64,000 nt of DNA from Acetobacter syzygii (GTDB lineage Bacteria; Pseudomonadota; Alphaproteobacteria; Acetobacterales; Acetobacteraceae), in the NCBI RefSeq assembly GCF_000964225.1, contig NZ_BAMZ01000009.1:142123-206122 (forward strand), given 5' to 3'. The notes beneath the pieces were generated by a model. The model was not told the DNA's origin, did no database searches, and was given only the letters and a program-made list of their open reading frames with translations. Of this stretch, positions 63,973 through 64,000 are shown piece by piece. How positions within the stretch are numbered: position 1 is the stretch's first letter; every line of letters begins with the position of its first letter. The translations under genes and the position numbers were made by a program.

Positions 63973-64000
63973 GCAAAGCGGGCGCGCCTTGTGGCTACGC

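Overview
The window looks like chromosomal DNA of an acetic acid bacterium (Acetobacteraceae, Alphaproteobacteria; Acetobacter or a close relative is my inference). Support comes from a membrane-bound PQQ glucose dehydrogenase, a Tat-type gluconolactonase, a type II NADH dehydrogenase, the alphaproteobacterial metX-metW pair, a monomeric-subunit NADP isocitrate dehydrogenase and several TonB-dependent systems. I see no insertion sequence, prophage, CRISPR array, rRNA or convincing broken gene. One tRNA (His) is present.

Layout. 0-10 kb: beta-carbonic anhydrase, a secreted EEP-family phosphoesterase/nuclease, an RhlE-type DEAD-box helicase with a long AT-rich leader, metX-metW, lepA, and an MHYT-GGDEF-EAL protein. 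10-21 kb: a coupled pair made of a small protein and an S24-type repressor that lacks its catalytic serine, then gcd, glnA-glnB, an aminotransferase, tRNA-His, icd, ferredoxin-NADP reductase and dadA. 21-32 kb: a tiny Ala/Lys/His-rich exported protein, typA, an MFS transporter, gluconolactonase, an SH3-domain protein with pyruvate kinase, a MoeB/ThiF enzyme, and small conserved proteins (DUF2939, DUF3126). 32-40 kb: an alginate-export-type outer-membrane barrel with inverted repeats upstream, an OPT transporter, a universal stress protein, hydrolases and a COG2509 flavoprotein.

40-46 kb is a metal-homeostasis block: a CDF exporter with a hexanucleotide-encoded His-Glu run, a second CDF transporter, a ClC-type transporter, and a COG0523 GTPase translationally coupled to a WD40 protein. 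46-58 kb holds ndh, an alpha/beta hydrolase, a TonB receptor, an M13 peptidase, a TonB-like protein, a thioesterase, an orphan di-iron protein, a VOC protein, an Rrf2 regulator and purU. An intergenic region between the last two genes carries three DnaA-box-like 9-mers.

58-64 kb, read on the minus strand, is the most system-like part. Three small genes (a PliG-like exported protein, a 44-residue ORF and a two-TM protein) lead into a tightly packed TonB receptor / APH-fold kinase / PnuC-type transporter operon. The simplest reading is import of a vitamin or nucleoside across both membranes followed by trapping through phosphorylation. Thiamine and nicotinamide riboside are the leading substrate guesses; I see no TPP riboswitch to decide between them.

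Limits: all functions come from reading protein motifs by eye. No database search, folding or composition calculation was run. Start codons were chosen from ribosome-binding sites and signal-peptide logic and are flagged where weak.
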